A stretch of 64,000 nt of DNA from Bacteroidales bacterium UBA6401 (GCA_002438635.1 DJPX01000029.1:1-64000); one strand, 5' to 3'; shown: positions 9,384 through 19,228, numbered from the stretch's first letter. Numbers and translations are program-made. The notes: generated by a model from the letters alone, not told the origin.

Positions 9384-10852
9384 GGCTGTGGATCTGGCTG
9401 TATATCATAGTCCGAAGCAACATTCATTTTCGACTCATACTCCGGAGTGTCTTGATAAAGGGCATCGCTTACTTCTACAAACTTCAAACGCTCTCCCTTA
9501 TACAACATATCTATGTCCTTTGTCTCCCCGTTACGGTGCTTTGCTATTATAATCTGTGTTTTTTCCTTATCCTGAGGGCCCTCGGAAAGTCCGAGAAAAT
9601 CCGGCCTGTGAATAAAGATGACCATATCTGCATCCTGCTCGATACTTCCCGACTCTCGCAAATCCGATAGGATAGGCTTTCCACCACCACCCTGTCGCTG
9701 AACAGAATTTCTTGACAACTGTGATAATGCTATAATAGCCACATTCAATTCCTTCGCTGTCCCTTTCAACATTCGAGATATAGCGGCGACCTCCTGTTCA
9801 CGCATCCCTTTGGTATCACTTGGACCCTGCATAAGCTGAAGATAATCGACTATTATCAGCCTTACACCTTTTTGTTTCACGAGAGCCTTAGCCTTAGAAC
9901 GGAATTCCATAATAGGAAGCCCCGGTGTCTCATCCACATATAAAGGGGCTTTTCTTAGACGACTTAAACTTTGTTCAAGTAAATTCCACTCGTCGTTCTC
10001 AAGTTTTACTCCACCCTTTATTTTATCGGCACTTAACCCTGATTCCGAAGTCATAAGACGCATGGCTAGCGAAATCGAAGACATCTCCAAAGAGAAGAAT
10101 GCCACTGGAATATTATTATCCACGGCCGCATTCCTTGCAACATTAAGGGAAAAAGCAGTTTTACCTACTGAAGGACGGGCCGCCAATATTATCAAATCCG
10201 ATGGCTGCCATCCGTTAGTAACCTTATCAAGAGAAGGAAAGCCTGACGGGACACCACTAAGTCCTTCCTTACTCTGCATATCATCAAGGCGATCGAGAGC
10301 TTGATTAATAATAGAGCCGATATCTTGAACACCCTGTTTATCACTACTCTGCGTAGCCTTGAAAACATCTGTAAGCGACCTATCAACAAGGTCATCCACA
10401 TTCAACTCTTCATCATACGAATTCTTGAGAATATCGTGAGCCGCCGTAATCAAATCCCTTTGAATGGCCTTCTGTTTCAAAATAGAAATATACGACTCAA
10501 TATGAGCCGCTGACCCTATCTTGCCAGCCAAATCGGCAAGTTCGGAAGGCCCTCCTATCGCTTCAAGTTTTCCCTGTTGTATTAATTTACTTGCTACCGT
10601 TATAGCATCAATTGGCTGATGTTCATTTGCCAAGGCGGACATAGCCTCAAATATGAAGCGATGCCTTTCCGAATAGAAACAATTCGGCTTAAGAGAATCT
10701 ATAGCATCATCAATACAAGCCGGTTCCAATAGCATCGCACCGAGCACGGCCTCTTCAACATCGAGTGCTTGAGGAGGAGTCATCCCCATCAAGCGTCCGA
10801 TTTCATCGACTACTACTGTATCAGATATAGATTTTCTTTTCCGCTCAGCCAT
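9377..10852 (-). CDS. dnaB: Replicative DNA helicase DnaB
   Basis: DnaB is the hexameric 5'-3' helicase that unwinds the replication fork. The N-terminal domain (PQALDVEEAVLGAMLLEP) and a RecA-like C-terminal ATPase are both present. Visible motifs are Walker A (AARPSVGKTAF), the stretch VAFFSLEMS, Walker B (LIIVDYLQLM), and an arginine-finger region (HRNGETKDI). The 491-residue length is normal and no intein is seen. It follows the zinc-ribbon gene by 2 bases and overlaps the RseC-like gene by 7 bases, so replication and Rnf genes share a transcript. Confidence 0.96.
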   Translation of the reverse strand: MAERKRKSISDTVVVDEIGRLMGMTPPQALDVEEAVLGAMLLEPACIDDAIDSLKPNCFYSERHRFIFEAMSALANEHQPIDAITVASKLIQQGKLEAIGGPSELADLAGKIGSAAHIESYISILKQKAIQRDLITAAHDILKNSYDEELNVDDLVDRSLTDVFKATQSSDKQGVQDIGSIINQALDRLDDMQSKEGLSGVPSGFPSLDKVTNGWQPSDLIILAARPSVGKTAFSLNVARNAAVDNNIPVAFFSLEMSSISLAMRLMTSESGLSADKIKGGVKLENDEWNLLEQSLSRLRKAPLYVDETPGLPIMEFRSKAKALVKQKGVRLIIVDYLQLMQGPSDTKGMREQEVAAISRMLKGTAKELNVAIIALSQLSRNSVQRQGGGGKPILSDLRESGSIEQDADMVIFIHRPDFLGLSEGPQDKEKTQIIIAKHRNGETKDIDMLYKGERLKFVEVSDALYQDTPEYESKMNVASDYDIQPDPQPW

Positions 10853-10854
10853 CT

Positions 10855-11673
10855 TTATTCTGCGTCAGCAAGAGGATTCACTAAAATACGCCCACAATGC
10901 TCGCAAATAACCAATTTGTCTCCAGAAGCGATATCCACAAGCTTTTGTGGAGTAATGGCGTTAAAGCACCCGCCACACGAATTCTCATACACCGGAACAA
11001 CTGCAAGATGATTATGTACACTAGCACGTATGCGATTATATGCACTAAGTGTTCTCTCATCTAATTTTTCTGTATATGATTTTCTTTTAGCCTCTAGAGC
11101 AGCCTCATCTTTAGCGGTGGATTCTACGATATTATCAAGTTCTGACTTTTTAGCGGCCAAGTCCTCTTCCCTGATAGTAATACGATCATTAATAGCCTCT
11201 ATCGCATCCTTTTTCTCCGAAATAGACATGCGGGCCTCATTTATATGCTTCTGAGCAATCTCACGAAGCAATCCAAGGTTCTCAAGTTCCTTATTTATAG
11301 AATCGAACTCACGACTGTTCGTAACCTTACCTAACTGCTCGTGATACCTGGCGATATCGTTATCAAGATCTCCGATATCGTTCTTATTCTTTTCTATCGT
11401 AGCCTCAAAACCTGAGATAAGTTCCTTATTAGCAGCTATCTTCGATTTAAGTGAAGCCAACTCCTGCTCTATAGCCTCAACTTCCTGTGGAAGTGCACCT
11501 CGAAGAGAGACAATCCTGTCTATCTCTGTATCGGTCTGTTGAAGCGCGTATAGTACACGAAGCTTCTCTGCTACTGAAAGTGTTCCATCTGAAAAGTTCT
11601 TCGAGAGAGAAACGAAAGTCTCACGCTGATCGATAGGCGTCTCAACTTTGTTGATTTTAACTTTTTCTGACAT
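10855..11673 (-). CDS. Coiled-coil protein with C4 zinc ribbon (CT398/YbgI-neighbour type)
   Basis: About residues 20-210 are a long heptad-like coiled coil rich in Glu, Lys and Leu. The C terminus is a C4 zinc ribbon: SCGGCF, then about 20 residues, then ICEHCGRIL. This architecture belongs to the C4-type zinc ribbon family (DUF164-like), common in Bacteroidota and Chlamydia, sometimes linked to flagellar, secretion or nucleic-acid functions elsewhere; the role here is unknown. I start at the ATG at 11673 (272 residues), not at the TTG 30 bases upstream. A promoter-like element sits just before this gene. Confidence 0.85.
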   Translation of the reverse strand: MSEKVKINKVETPIDQRETFVSLSKNFSDGTLSVAEKLRVLYALQQTDTEIDRIVSLRGALPQEVEAIEQELASLKSKIAANKELISGFEATIEKNKNDIGDLDNDIARYHEQLGKVTNSREFDSINKELENLGLLREIAQKHINEARMSISEKKDAIEAINDRITIREEDLAAKKSELDNIVESTAKDEAALEAKRKSYTEKLDERTLSAYNRIRASVHNHLAVVPVYENSCGGCFNAITPQKLVDIASGDKLVICEHCGRILVNPLADAE

Positions 11674-11700
11674 ATCTTTTATTATTATTTTCGCGGGTCG

Positions 11701-11708
11701 CAAAGTTA
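11701..11708 (-). promoter_or_regulatory. Candidate -7 box TAACTTTG before the zinc-ribbon/dnaB genes
   Basis: On the minus strand TAACTTTG fits the Bacteroidota -7 consensus TAnnTTTG and is followed by CGACC, as in other promoters of this window. It is 27 bases from the ATG at 11673. The -33 region (TGGG at 19-base spacing) is poor. It would allow zinc-ribbon, dnaB and rnf to be read apart from the alaS part of the block. Confidence 0.45.
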
Positions 11709-11720
11709 TAAAAAAGTTCG

Positions 11721-12044
11721 CTATTTTCCCATAAATCGCTTGATTTCGAGCAAACGACTTTTTATATCCTTCAAAGTTCGCAATACTTTAACACTTTTTT
11801 CTATCCTAGATCGCTCCTCCGACATCTTTTTCTTAGCCCCTTCTATTGTAAGACCCTCCACTTTCAATAAGTATTGTATTAGCCGAAGTGTTTCAAGGTC
11901 CTCCTGCCTAAATAGTCTATTTCCCTTTGCATTTCTGTGAGGGTTAACATCTTTAGAGAAAGATTCGCACCAGAAACGGATGCAACTCACACTTTCACCT
12001 AATTCCGACGCCACCTCACTCATCGTATAAAAGATCTTTTCCAT
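11721..12044 (-). CDS. MerR-family transcriptional regulator
   Basis: The 107-residue protein starts with a winged-helix MerR domain (YTMSEVASELGESVSCIRFW, then an arginine/histidine-rich wing and NRLFRQEDLETLRLI). A helix at the C terminus is the usual dimerisation coiled coil. No effector-binding domain or cysteine cluster is present, as in the short MerR form that is found beside M23 peptidase and dnaB genes in Bacteroidota. It begins 6 bases after the M23 gene ends. Its targets cannot be read from sequence. Confidence 0.88.
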   Translation of the reverse strand: MEKIFYTMSEVASELGESVSCIRFWCESFSKDVNPHRNAKGNRLFRQEDLETLRLIQYLLKVEGLTIEGAKKKMSEERSRIEKSVKVLRTLKDIKSRLLEIKRFMGK

Positions 12045-12050
12045 AGGCTG

Positions 12051-13001
12051 TCAATCCATTGACTGCTCCGTATTTGAAGCTATATAAAACATATTGGCAT
12101 ACTCATAAAAATCCACCGAAGCGAAAAAGAAATTCACCGGATCAAGATAAACGCCGTCTTTTAGGACCTCATAATGAAGGTGTGGAGCATACGTGGAGCC
12201 ACTCATCCCCGTAGTGCCTATTTTCTGACCTGCGTGAATGGTACTCCCCCTCTTTACGGTGATAGTGGAAAGATGTGCATAACGGGTTATATAGCCCGAA
12301 TTATGAGCGATAGTTATAGTATTACCCATTCCCTTATTACTCTTTTCTATTCCCACCACTTTTCCATCTCCCGCGGCCAGGACAGAAGTACCAGTAGGCA
12401 CTATTATATCTATACCATTGTGTGGAACCCTTGCTTTTAGAATAGGGTTAGTTCTATTACCTATCGAAGCTCCTATCTGGGTAAACGATATATCAGAAAG
12501 TGGCAAATGCATAGGTGGAAGACTGCTCTGTGGCGTTGAAGCCACCTTAACCAAGGCTTCGCGAAGATTGGCCTCCACTGAAAACATTTTGATATACATA
12601 GAATCCGATTTCTCGGCGGCGTATGATATAAGACTGGTATTCACTATATTATCATCCGGAAAAGCAGTGAGCGACTGAATCGGATCCACAGAAGGGGCGT
12701 GGGTTTGAAAAACATCACCATATATCTTTTCATCCTTTAACTCCAAGCCGGATATGACATCCTCAAGAAGCTGCTGCTGAGGAAGTAATTGTGGATATAG
12801 TTTTTCATACATCTTGTTCTCTCTTTTGAGTCTGCCTTCCACATCGGTATTAATGGTCAATGCAAATATAGCATAGACTATAAGCGTGACGACAAAAGCA
12901 CACGCAGCTGCCAGTCCCAAGAATCGCAGCACTCGCTGAAGCGGCTTGTCCGACTCCTTGAATAGAAAATCAGACCCTATCTTATATCGATGATCACCCA
13001 T
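12051..13001 (-). CDS. M23-family metalloendopeptidase, membrane-anchored (first in tandem)
   Basis: One membrane helix near residues 28-50 is followed by a coiled-coil linker and a C-terminal LytM/M23 domain. The zinc and catalytic residues are present: HNGID (H..xD) and HLHYEV (HxH), plus the core YITRYAHLS. Such proteins cut peptide cross-links of peptidoglycan, or, when inactive, activate amidases; the motif here is intact, so activity is likely. The gene overlaps the next M23 gene by 8 bases. Confidence 0.9.
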   Translation of the reverse strand: MGDHRYKIGSDFLFKESDKPLQRVLRFLGLAAACAFVVTLIVYAIFALTINTDVEGRLKRENKMYEKLYPQLLPQQQLLEDVISGLELKDEKIYGDVFQTHAPSVDPIQSLTAFPDDNIVNTSLISYAAEKSDSMYIKMFSVEANLREALVKVASTPQSSLPPMHLPLSDISFTQIGASIGNRTNPILKARVPHNGIDIIVPTGTSVLAAGDGKVVGIEKSNKGMGNTITIAHNSGYITRYAHLSTITVKRGSTIHAGQKIGTTGMSGSTYAPHLHYEVLKDGVYLDPVNFFFASVDFYEYANMFYIASNTEQSMD

Positions 13002-13986
13002 TGTCGGAATGTTCTGATTCTTCCTTCACTTTATCAGTCATAGCTTTATATTCATCTGCGCCCATAGTCAAATCCATAAAGGACATAGGATCAACCTGTC
13101 TATTTCTATAAAGCACCTCATAATGAAGATGAGGCCCGGTCGAAGCACCGGTATTACCAACCGTACCTATCATTTGTCCGCGCTTTACCGTCTCCCCTCT
13201 ATTTACCATAATCTTCTGCATATGAGCATAGCGTGTCTTATAACCAAATCCGTGATTTATAACCACTTCATTACCATAACCGAAAAAATTATACTTAACT
13301 TTCTCTACCACGCCATCTCCAGTACAGAAAATTTCCGGTCCCACTTTCCCTGTGGCAAAATCTACTCCTTCGTGGAAGATTCTCACTTTTCTTATCGGAT
13401 GCACCCTATACCCAAAAGGACTTGATATACGATAACTTCCACTCAAAGGAACAATAGGCGGAACAGACGGCATACAAGACGTTAGTTTATCAGCATGCTC
13501 CGAGACTAGAGCGACCTCATCGAGAGCCTTACTTTGAATATACGAGCGTTTGGTTAGCACATCCATTCTCTTTACCATCTGTTTCAGCAGAGACGAACCG
13601 CCAAGTTCATCAAGATAGGCGTAGCGATTGACTCCACCGAAACCGGCTCTTTTCACATCTTCGGGTATCTCATCAAGACCGAATATTGAACGATAAACAT
13701 CATCATCTCGTTTTTCGATACCATCCAACGCTGTTTCCGCCAAGTCCATCTCGTGATCTATCATCCGGAACTTCGCCACCCACTCAGCATTCTCCTTTTT
13801 CAGGCGCGCCGTTTTAGGCAGATCCAAACGGAGAACCTTAGTGTATATCACAATATACAAAGCCATAAAGACTACTATTACAGCGATAAAGGCGAGTACC
13901 TTTAGAGCCACTGTACCCTTTGAGTCCTCGTGGACCTCGTACATCAAGGTCTTCTCATTATAGACGTATCTGCTGAATTTTTTCAT
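12994..13986 (-). CDS. M23-family metalloendopeptidase, membrane-anchored (second in tandem)
   Basis: This has the same layout as its neighbour: cytoplasmic N terminus, membrane helix at about residues 30-50, coiled coil, and an M23 domain with FHEGVDF and HLHYEVLYRN. The two are paralogues with moderate similarity. The start codon follows the LptF/G-Fmt stop directly. Tandem M23 pairs of this kind are usual in Bacteroidota and are thought to act in cell-wall remodelling during growth or division; that role is inferred. Confidence 0.9.
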   Translation of the reverse strand: MKKFSRYVYNEKTLMYEVHEDSKGTVALKVLAFIAVIVVFMALYIVIYTKVLRLDLPKTARLKKENAEWVAKFRMIDHEMDLAETALDGIEKRDDDVYRSIFGLDEIPEDVKRAGFGGVNRYAYLDELGGSSLLKQMVKRMDVLTKRSYIQSKALDEVALVSEHADKLTSCMPSVPPIVPLSGSYRISSPFGYRVHPIRKVRIFHEGVDFATGKVGPEIFCTGDGVVEKVKYNFFGYGNEVVINHGFGYKTRYAHMQKIMVNRGETVKRGQMIGTVGNTGASTGPHLHYEVLYRNRQVDPMSFMDLTMGADEYKAMTDKVKEESEHSDNG

Positions 13987-16419
13987 CTACTTGTTTCTTA
14001 ATCGGGCCAATTCCGCCTTCGATGTTCCACAAAGAGCCCGCCACTGTTGTGGATTACGGAACCCATTTAGAAAATCCTCAACCTTCATCCGTTTCTTACC
14101 GCTTAACTGCAAATCATCTACGCTAATCGCTCCATCTAAGGTAGCTATGGCCAAATATGTTTTACCATCGGAAATTATAGTACCAGGAACAACTCCATCC
14201 TCTTTTTCTATGATATGTGAAGCGTATATCTTTAGAGAAATAGGACTTTCCTCTTCCTTTTGAATCATAGTGTAAGCACAAGGGTATGGACTTAGACCCC
14301 TTATTAGATTGTGTATCTGTACAGATGAATCATTCCAATCTATATTTTGGAGTTCAGGTGTGAGTTTAGGAGCAGGCTTAAGAACTTCGCTTCCTTGAAC
14401 GAAACTGCGCTGAACACGCGTCTCCACACTATGTTCTATTATCCCCTCTACTGTCTGAAGCACAAGTGCCGAACCTGCCTCCATCAACTTATCGTGAATA
14501 GTCCCGGCATCATCTTGTGGCGTAATCCTACACTCTTGACGCAAAATAATGCCTCCCGTGTCTATATTCTGATCAATCATAAATGTAGTCACACCTGTTA
14601 TTTTCTCACCATTTATGACTGCCCAATTGATAGGAGCAGCACCTCTATATTGAGGTAATAGCGCAGCATGAAGATTAAAAGTACCTAATTTAGGCATTTT
14701 CCATACTTCCTCAGGCAACATTCTAAATGCCACGACAACAAATAGATCAGCCTTCAAGGCTTTTAATTGAGCCAGGAATTCAGGGTCTTTCAATTTAATA
14801 GGCTGAAGCACAGGTATATTATGCTCTACGGCATACTTTTTAACTGCGCTCTCATTAACCTTAAGACCTCTTCCACTCGGCTTATCCGCCACAGTCACTA
14901 CTCCCACTACCTTATATCCGTGTTTTATAAGGTTGTCAAGCGGAGCCACGGCGAACTCCGGAGTACCCATATAAACAATACGTGTCTTATGAAGCATATT
15001 CGAAATTTTACTACTTAACTTTTTGAATTGTAACTTTAAACTTCCCGTTTTCAGTGAAGAATCATGAACTGCTTTCCACGATAGGAACAGCCCTATAGGG
15101 AAAAGCACAAGTGCCGAAACAAACGCACCCCAAAATGGAGGGACAGCGCCATCATTGGCCAATTTTGTTCCCGAAATATCTATTACCCAATACAAGACAA
15201 AGAAGAGCACAGAGATTATCGCACTCGTTCCCAGTCCGCCTTTTCCGATCAAAGCACCCAAAGGAGCTCCTATGAAAAATAATATGAAACAAGCCAATGC
15301 CTGAGCAAAACGCTTCAGTATCTCTACATCTGTTCTTCTAAGATAGAAATGATCGACATAATTCTCACTACTGAAATTATTTAACTCAGAAGCCATATAA
15401 TTGGCCTTATCCCTTGCTCTTTCAAGTGCGTTTATCTTTGCTCTACGGCTCTTCCACTTACCAAAATCGGCAGATTCAAAATTCTGTCGGCCTTTGTTCA
15501 AATAAGAGGTATCCAACTGACCTTTAAAAGTGAAAAAATTATCCTTTGACAGCTTCTCATAATGTTTTTTATACGAAGCCTGTGTTACCATATTCAAGGA
15601 ATCGTGCTCGACTACAAGAGAGTTCAATCTCTGCGCCTTTATCTGATTACCATATCTCGCATCGTCTGATTTCTCAAAGGCATAATTTGACAAAGGAATC
15701 ACCAGCTGTTGCTTGTCAAAGGCTATACGCTGAAGTTGATGCTCTTGCGTGCCATTCTTACGATTATTATCTTCTTGATAATTAACGCCATTATACAAAG
15801 TGAAAATCAGATAATCCTTTGCCTTAGAAAGTCGCATAGTTGCAGAATCCGCAATGGTTACTGACACATTACCTTTTTTCTTCGTGTGGTCATAAACCAT
15901 AACCGAATGCATCATGCCATCTTCGCCTTGGTCTTCTACACGTATTACATAATTTTCTATGCCATCATAAAAGGTTCCTGACGGAATTTTAATTTCAGAT
16001 TTTGTCTTTCCGATATCGTCTCGAAGTGTATAAATCTCATTATAGGCCTTAGGGACAAGATTATTTCCAATGAAAAAAGCTGCTACTGCTATAATGGCCG
16101 ACACTATAGTCAGTGGCGTCATAACCCTAACTAAAGATATGCCACTGGCCTTTATAGCCATAAGCTCATTATTTTCCGTCATCTGCCCCATAACCATCAT
16201 GGAAGACAGAAGTGTAGACAAAGGAAGCGCCATCGGAAGGATGGTACAAGTCCCCCACATCAAAAATTCGAGTATAACCTTAAGCCCAAGCCCTTTTCCT
16301 ACGAGTTCATCGATATATACCCAAAGGAACTGCATAACGAGGATGAACACCACGACAAGCAGAACCGCGATAAACGGTCCCACAAAAGCCTTTAGTACAA
16401 ATCGGTCCAGCCTCTTCAT
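13987..16419 (-). CDS. fmt: Fused LptF/G-type permease and methionyl-tRNA formyltransferase
   Basis: One continuous 810-codon frame holds two unrelated proteins. Residues 1-474 are a YjgP/YjgQ (LptF/LptG) permease of the lipopolysaccharide exporter, with three N-terminal and three C-terminal membrane helices around a periplasmic beta-jellyroll region. Residues 475-810 are a full formyltransferase that formylates initiator Met-tRNA: it starts MLHKTRIVYMGTPEFAV, has N-L-H at 582-584, SLLP-like LLPQYRGAAPINW, and DTGG with the third catalytic Asp. Counted from residue 475, Asn108 and His110 match Asn106/His108 of the E. coli enzyme. There is no stop between them. An internal ATG at 14997 could start Fmt alone. 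The two activities lie on different sides of no membrane conflict, as both domain ends are cytoplasmic. Confidence 0.88.
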   Translation of the reverse strand: MKRLDRFVLKAFVGPFIAVLLVVVFILVMQFLWVYIDELVGKGLGLKVILEFLMWGTCTILPMALPLSTLLSSMMVMGQMTENNELMAIKASGISLVRVMTPLTIVSAIIAVAAFFIGNNLVPKAYNEIYTLRDDIGKTKSEIKIPSGTFYDGIENYVIRVEDQGEDGMMHSVMVYDHTKKKGNVSVTIADSATMRLSKAKDYLIFTLYNGVNYQEDNNRKNGTQEHQLQRIAFDKQQLVIPLSNYAFEKSDDARYGNQIKAQRLNSLVVEHDSLNMVTQASYKKHYEKLSKDNFFTFKGQLDTSYLNKGRQNFESADFGKWKSRRAKINALERARDKANYMASELNNFSSENYVDHFYLRRTDVEILKRFAQALACFILFFIGAPLGALIGKGGLGTSAIISVLFFVLYWVIDISGTKLANDGAVPPFWGAFVSALVLFPIGLFLSWKAVHDSSLKTGSLKLQFKKLSSKISNMLHKTRIVYMGTPEFAVAPLDNLIKHGYKVVGVVTVADKPSGRGLKVNESAVKKYAVEHNIPVLQPIKLKDPEFLAQLKALKADLFVVVAFRMLPEEVWKMPKLGTFNLHAALLPQYRGAAPINWAVINGEKITGVTTFMIDQNIDTGGIILRQECRITPQDDAGTIHDKLMEAGSALVLQTVEGIIEHSVETRVQRSFVQGSEVLKPAPKLTPELQNIDWNDSSVQIHNLIRGLSPYPCAYTMIQKEEESPISLKIYASHIIEKEDGVVPGTIISDGKTYLAIATLDGAISVDDLQLSGKKRMKVEDFLNGFRNPQQWRALCGTSKAELARLRNK

Positions 16420-16428
16420 TCTCTAAAT

Positions 16429-19047
16429 TCAAGACTTTGCAGCTTCCACTAAGGCATCAAAGGCACTAGCCAATCCATCCACATCCTTTCCTCCCGCTGT
16501 TGCAAATCCGGGCTGTCCGCCGCCACCACCAGATATAAATTTAGCTGCTGTCCGTATGTCCTTACCTGCATTTTTTCCAGCCTGCACAAGATCGGAAGTG
16601 TACATAAGGGCTAGTTGAGGCTTTCCATCTACTTTATACGCAGCGACAAGAGCCGTCCCCTTCTCCTTTTTTTGTAGATAATTGGCAGCTTCTCGCAATA
16701 AAACTGGATCTTCACACTCGGTGAGTTTGATCAATTTCAAATTACCTTCAAATTCGACATTTCCGGCCAAATCATCAGCATACAACTGTGCCTTTTGACG
16801 AGCATACTCCTCTGCCTGCTTCTTATATAGAGCATTTTCGTCCTGAAGCCTTTGAATAGCACCCATTAAATCCTGAGTATTATTAAAAGCCGCACGTGCT
16901 TTTTTTACAGTATCTTGTAAATCTACTACATACTTTTCTGCATCCTCCCCAGTTATAGCCTCAATCCTTCTAACACCGGCGGCTATTGCAGACTCTCCAA
17001 GGATTTTAAATAGGCCAATCTTTCCTGTAGATGATGTGTGACACCCACCACAAAGTTCCACGCTCGGGCCGAATTTCACTACGCGAACCTTATCCCCATA
17101 TTTCTCTCCAAAGAGAGCGATAGCTCCCATAAGTTTAGCCTCCTGCATAGTGGCGTCACGTTTTTCTTCAAGATGGATATCGGCTCTTATCATCTCATTT
17201 ACACGATTTTCCACAGCCCTTATCTGCTCTTCAGAAAGCTTTTCAAAATGTGAAAAATCGAAACGAAGACCATTTTCATTGACAAAAGATCCCTTCTGCT
17301 CTACGTGCGTTCCCAAAATCTCCCTAAGAGCATAATCCATAAGGTGTGTACAAGAGTGATTATTAGCTATCTTCTGCCTTCTATGTGCATCGACACACAA
17401 TGTGAAATCTCCCTCACAGTTCATAGGTAAGCGATCAGCAATATGAACTATCAGATTATTATCATATATCGTATTTAATATCTGTATTTTCTCTCCATCA
17501 GAGGCTATCGCATAGCCGGTATCCCCTACTTCACCTCCCATCTCTGCATAAAACGGCGTTCTATCGAAAACTAACTGAAGCATGGTCTTATTCTTTTGTA
17601 CCACAGTACGCTGTTTCAGTAATTTCACTCCAGAGAGAGTAGTGTTATCATAACCTTCGAATTTGCTTTGCCCGCTATGGTATTCCTGCCAATCCCCAAA
17701 CTCATTGGCCGTCGCGTTACGCGCACGCTCCTTTTGCTTTTGAAGTTCTGCTGCGAACCCATCCAAATCGACTTCATATCCGTGCTCTGCAGCAATAAGT
17801 TCTGTAAGATCTATCGGGAAACCATAGGTATCATAAAGAACGAAAGCGTCAACTCCAGGTATCACTTTTGTCGCAGAAGACTTACCCATATATTCATCGA
17901 GAAGTTTTATCCCCCTGTCCAATGTCCTCAAAAAGGCCAATTCTTCCTCTCTAATGACAGATTCTATCAGCCTTTGCTGACTAATCAACTCTGGATAAGC
18001 CTCACCCATATCTGAAACCAACTGAGGGATAAGGCGGCAAAGGAAAGGCTCCGAGAAACCTAAAAATGTGTAACCATAACGCACGGCACGGCGAAGTATA
18101 CGACGTATCACATAACCTGCCTTTACATTAGAAGGCAACTGCCCATCCGCTATAGAAAAAGCTATCGCTCTTATATGATCCGCGATTACACGCATAGCGA
18201 CATCTGTCTTTTCTGACTCTCCGTAATGGTGACCACTCAGCTCTCCTATTTTATTCAACATACCAGTGAATACATCAGAGTCATAACTACTATTTTTCCC
18301 TTGAAGAACAGCGCACAGGCGCTCAAATCCCATTCCTGTATCAATGTTTTTCGCAGGTAGATTCTCCAGATGCCCATCTGCCATACGCATATACTGCATA
18401 AACACTATATTCCATATTTCGATAACGTGTGGATCTGATTTATTTACAAGATCTTTCCCCTCAATTCCAGAAGCTTTTTCTTCCGGTGTACGTATATCGA
18501 TGTGTATCTCCGAGCATGGTCCACAAGGACCGGTATCACCCATTTCCCAGAAATTATCATGCTTGTTACCCAGTATAATATGATCCTCCGGAAGATATTT
18601 AAGCCAAGCATTCTTCGCCTCAATATCCATCTCAGTTCCATCATCTGCGCTACCCTCAAATACAGTGGCGTATAGCAAATTTTTATCTATGCCATAGACA
18701 CTTGTCAGAAGTTCCCACGCCATATCGATAGCCTCTTTCTTGAAATAATCGCCAAAGCTCCAGTTTCCAAGCATCTCGAACATCGTGTGATGGTAGGTGT
18801 CATGCCCCACTTCTTCCAAGTCATTGTGCTTTCCACTCACTCTCAAACATTTCTGACTATCTGCAGCCCGCTTATATGGCGCCTTCATATTTCCAAGGAA
18901 GATATCCTTAAACTGGTTCATCCCGGCATTGGTAAACATCAATGTGGGATCTCCCTTTATTACCATCGGCGCAGAGGGAACGATGGTGTGTCCTTTTGAA
19001 GCATAAAAATCGAGGAATTTCTGCCTGATTTCTTTAGATGTCATCAT
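16429..19047 (-). CDS. alaS: Alanine-tRNA ligase
   Basis: AlaRS charges tRNA-Ala. The protein has the class II catalytic core (FTNAGMNQFKDIFLG, GCGPCSEIH-like GPCGPCSEIHID, then GMGFERL), the editing domain with zinc ligands HSCTH and CGGCH, and a C-terminal oligomerisation domain ending in a glycine-rich block (ISGGGGGQPGFA). At 872 residues it is full length. The ATG at 19047 is preferred; a second in-frame ATG follows at once. It heads the long minus-strand block, 9 bases before the permease-Fmt gene. Confidence 0.97.
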   Translation of the reverse strand: MMTSKEIRQKFLDFYASKGHTIVPSAPMVIKGDPTLMFTNAGMNQFKDIFLGNMKAPYKRAADSQKCLRVSGKHNDLEEVGHDTYHHTMFEMLGNWSFGDYFKKEAIDMAWELLTSVYGIDKNLLYATVFEGSADDGTEMDIEAKNAWLKYLPEDHIILGNKHDNFWEMGDTGPCGPCSEIHIDIRTPEEKASGIEGKDLVNKSDPHVIEIWNIVFMQYMRMADGHLENLPAKNIDTGMGFERLCAVLQGKNSSYDSDVFTGMLNKIGELSGHHYGESEKTDVAMRVIADHIRAIAFSIADGQLPSNVKAGYVIRRILRRAVRYGYTFLGFSEPFLCRLIPQLVSDMGEAYPELISQQRLIESVIREEELAFLRTLDRGIKLLDEYMGKSSATKVIPGVDAFVLYDTYGFPIDLTELIAAEHGYEVDLDGFAAELQKQKERARNATANEFGDWQEYHSGQSKFEGYDNTTLSGVKLLKQRTVVQKNKTMLQLVFDRTPFYAEMGGEVGDTGYAIASDGEKIQILNTIYDNNLIVHIADRLPMNCEGDFTLCVDAHRRQKIANNHSCTHLMDYALREILGTHVEQKGSFVNENGLRFDFSHFEKLSEEQIRAVENRVNEMIRADIHLEEKRDATMQEAKLMGAIALFGEKYGDKVRVVKFGPSVELCGGCHTSSTGKIGLFKILGESAIAAGVRRIEAITGEDAEKYVVDLQDTVKKARAAFNNTQDLMGAIQRLQDENALYKKQAEEYARQKAQLYADDLAGNVEFEGNLKLIKLTECEDPVLLREAANYLQKKEKGTALVAAYKVDGKPQLALMYTSDLVQAGKNAGKDIRTAAKFISGGGGGQPGFATAGGKDVDGLASAFDALVEAAKS

Positions 19048-19151
19048 ATATTCATTATCTTTTAAATTACTACCTAAAGCCTCTATTTTTCCATATTTCT
19101 ATACCTATCCGGTATTAGAATATAGCACTTTTCCCTTGAGGCATAATCGCG

Positions 19152-19159
19152 CAAATATA
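19152..19159 (-). promoter_or_regulatory. Candidate alaS promoter, -7 box TATATTTG
   Basis: The minus strand reads TATATTTGCGCG, a perfect match to TAnnTTTG with the CG extension seen elsewhere here. No good -33 element is visible. The expected leader to alaS is about 95 bases and A/T-rich; I see no T-box-like structure in it. Confidence 0.5.
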
Positions 19160-19228
19160 ACTAAAATTTAGCAAGAAACCTTAAGACACTGTTTTGAAAT
19201 GCTTACGAAAAATCAACAAGGCACCATT

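Noticed and set aside
19048..19151. T-box or structured leader of alaS
   Set aside because: The leader is A/T-rich without a stable stem set, and T-boxes are not expected in Bacteroidota.
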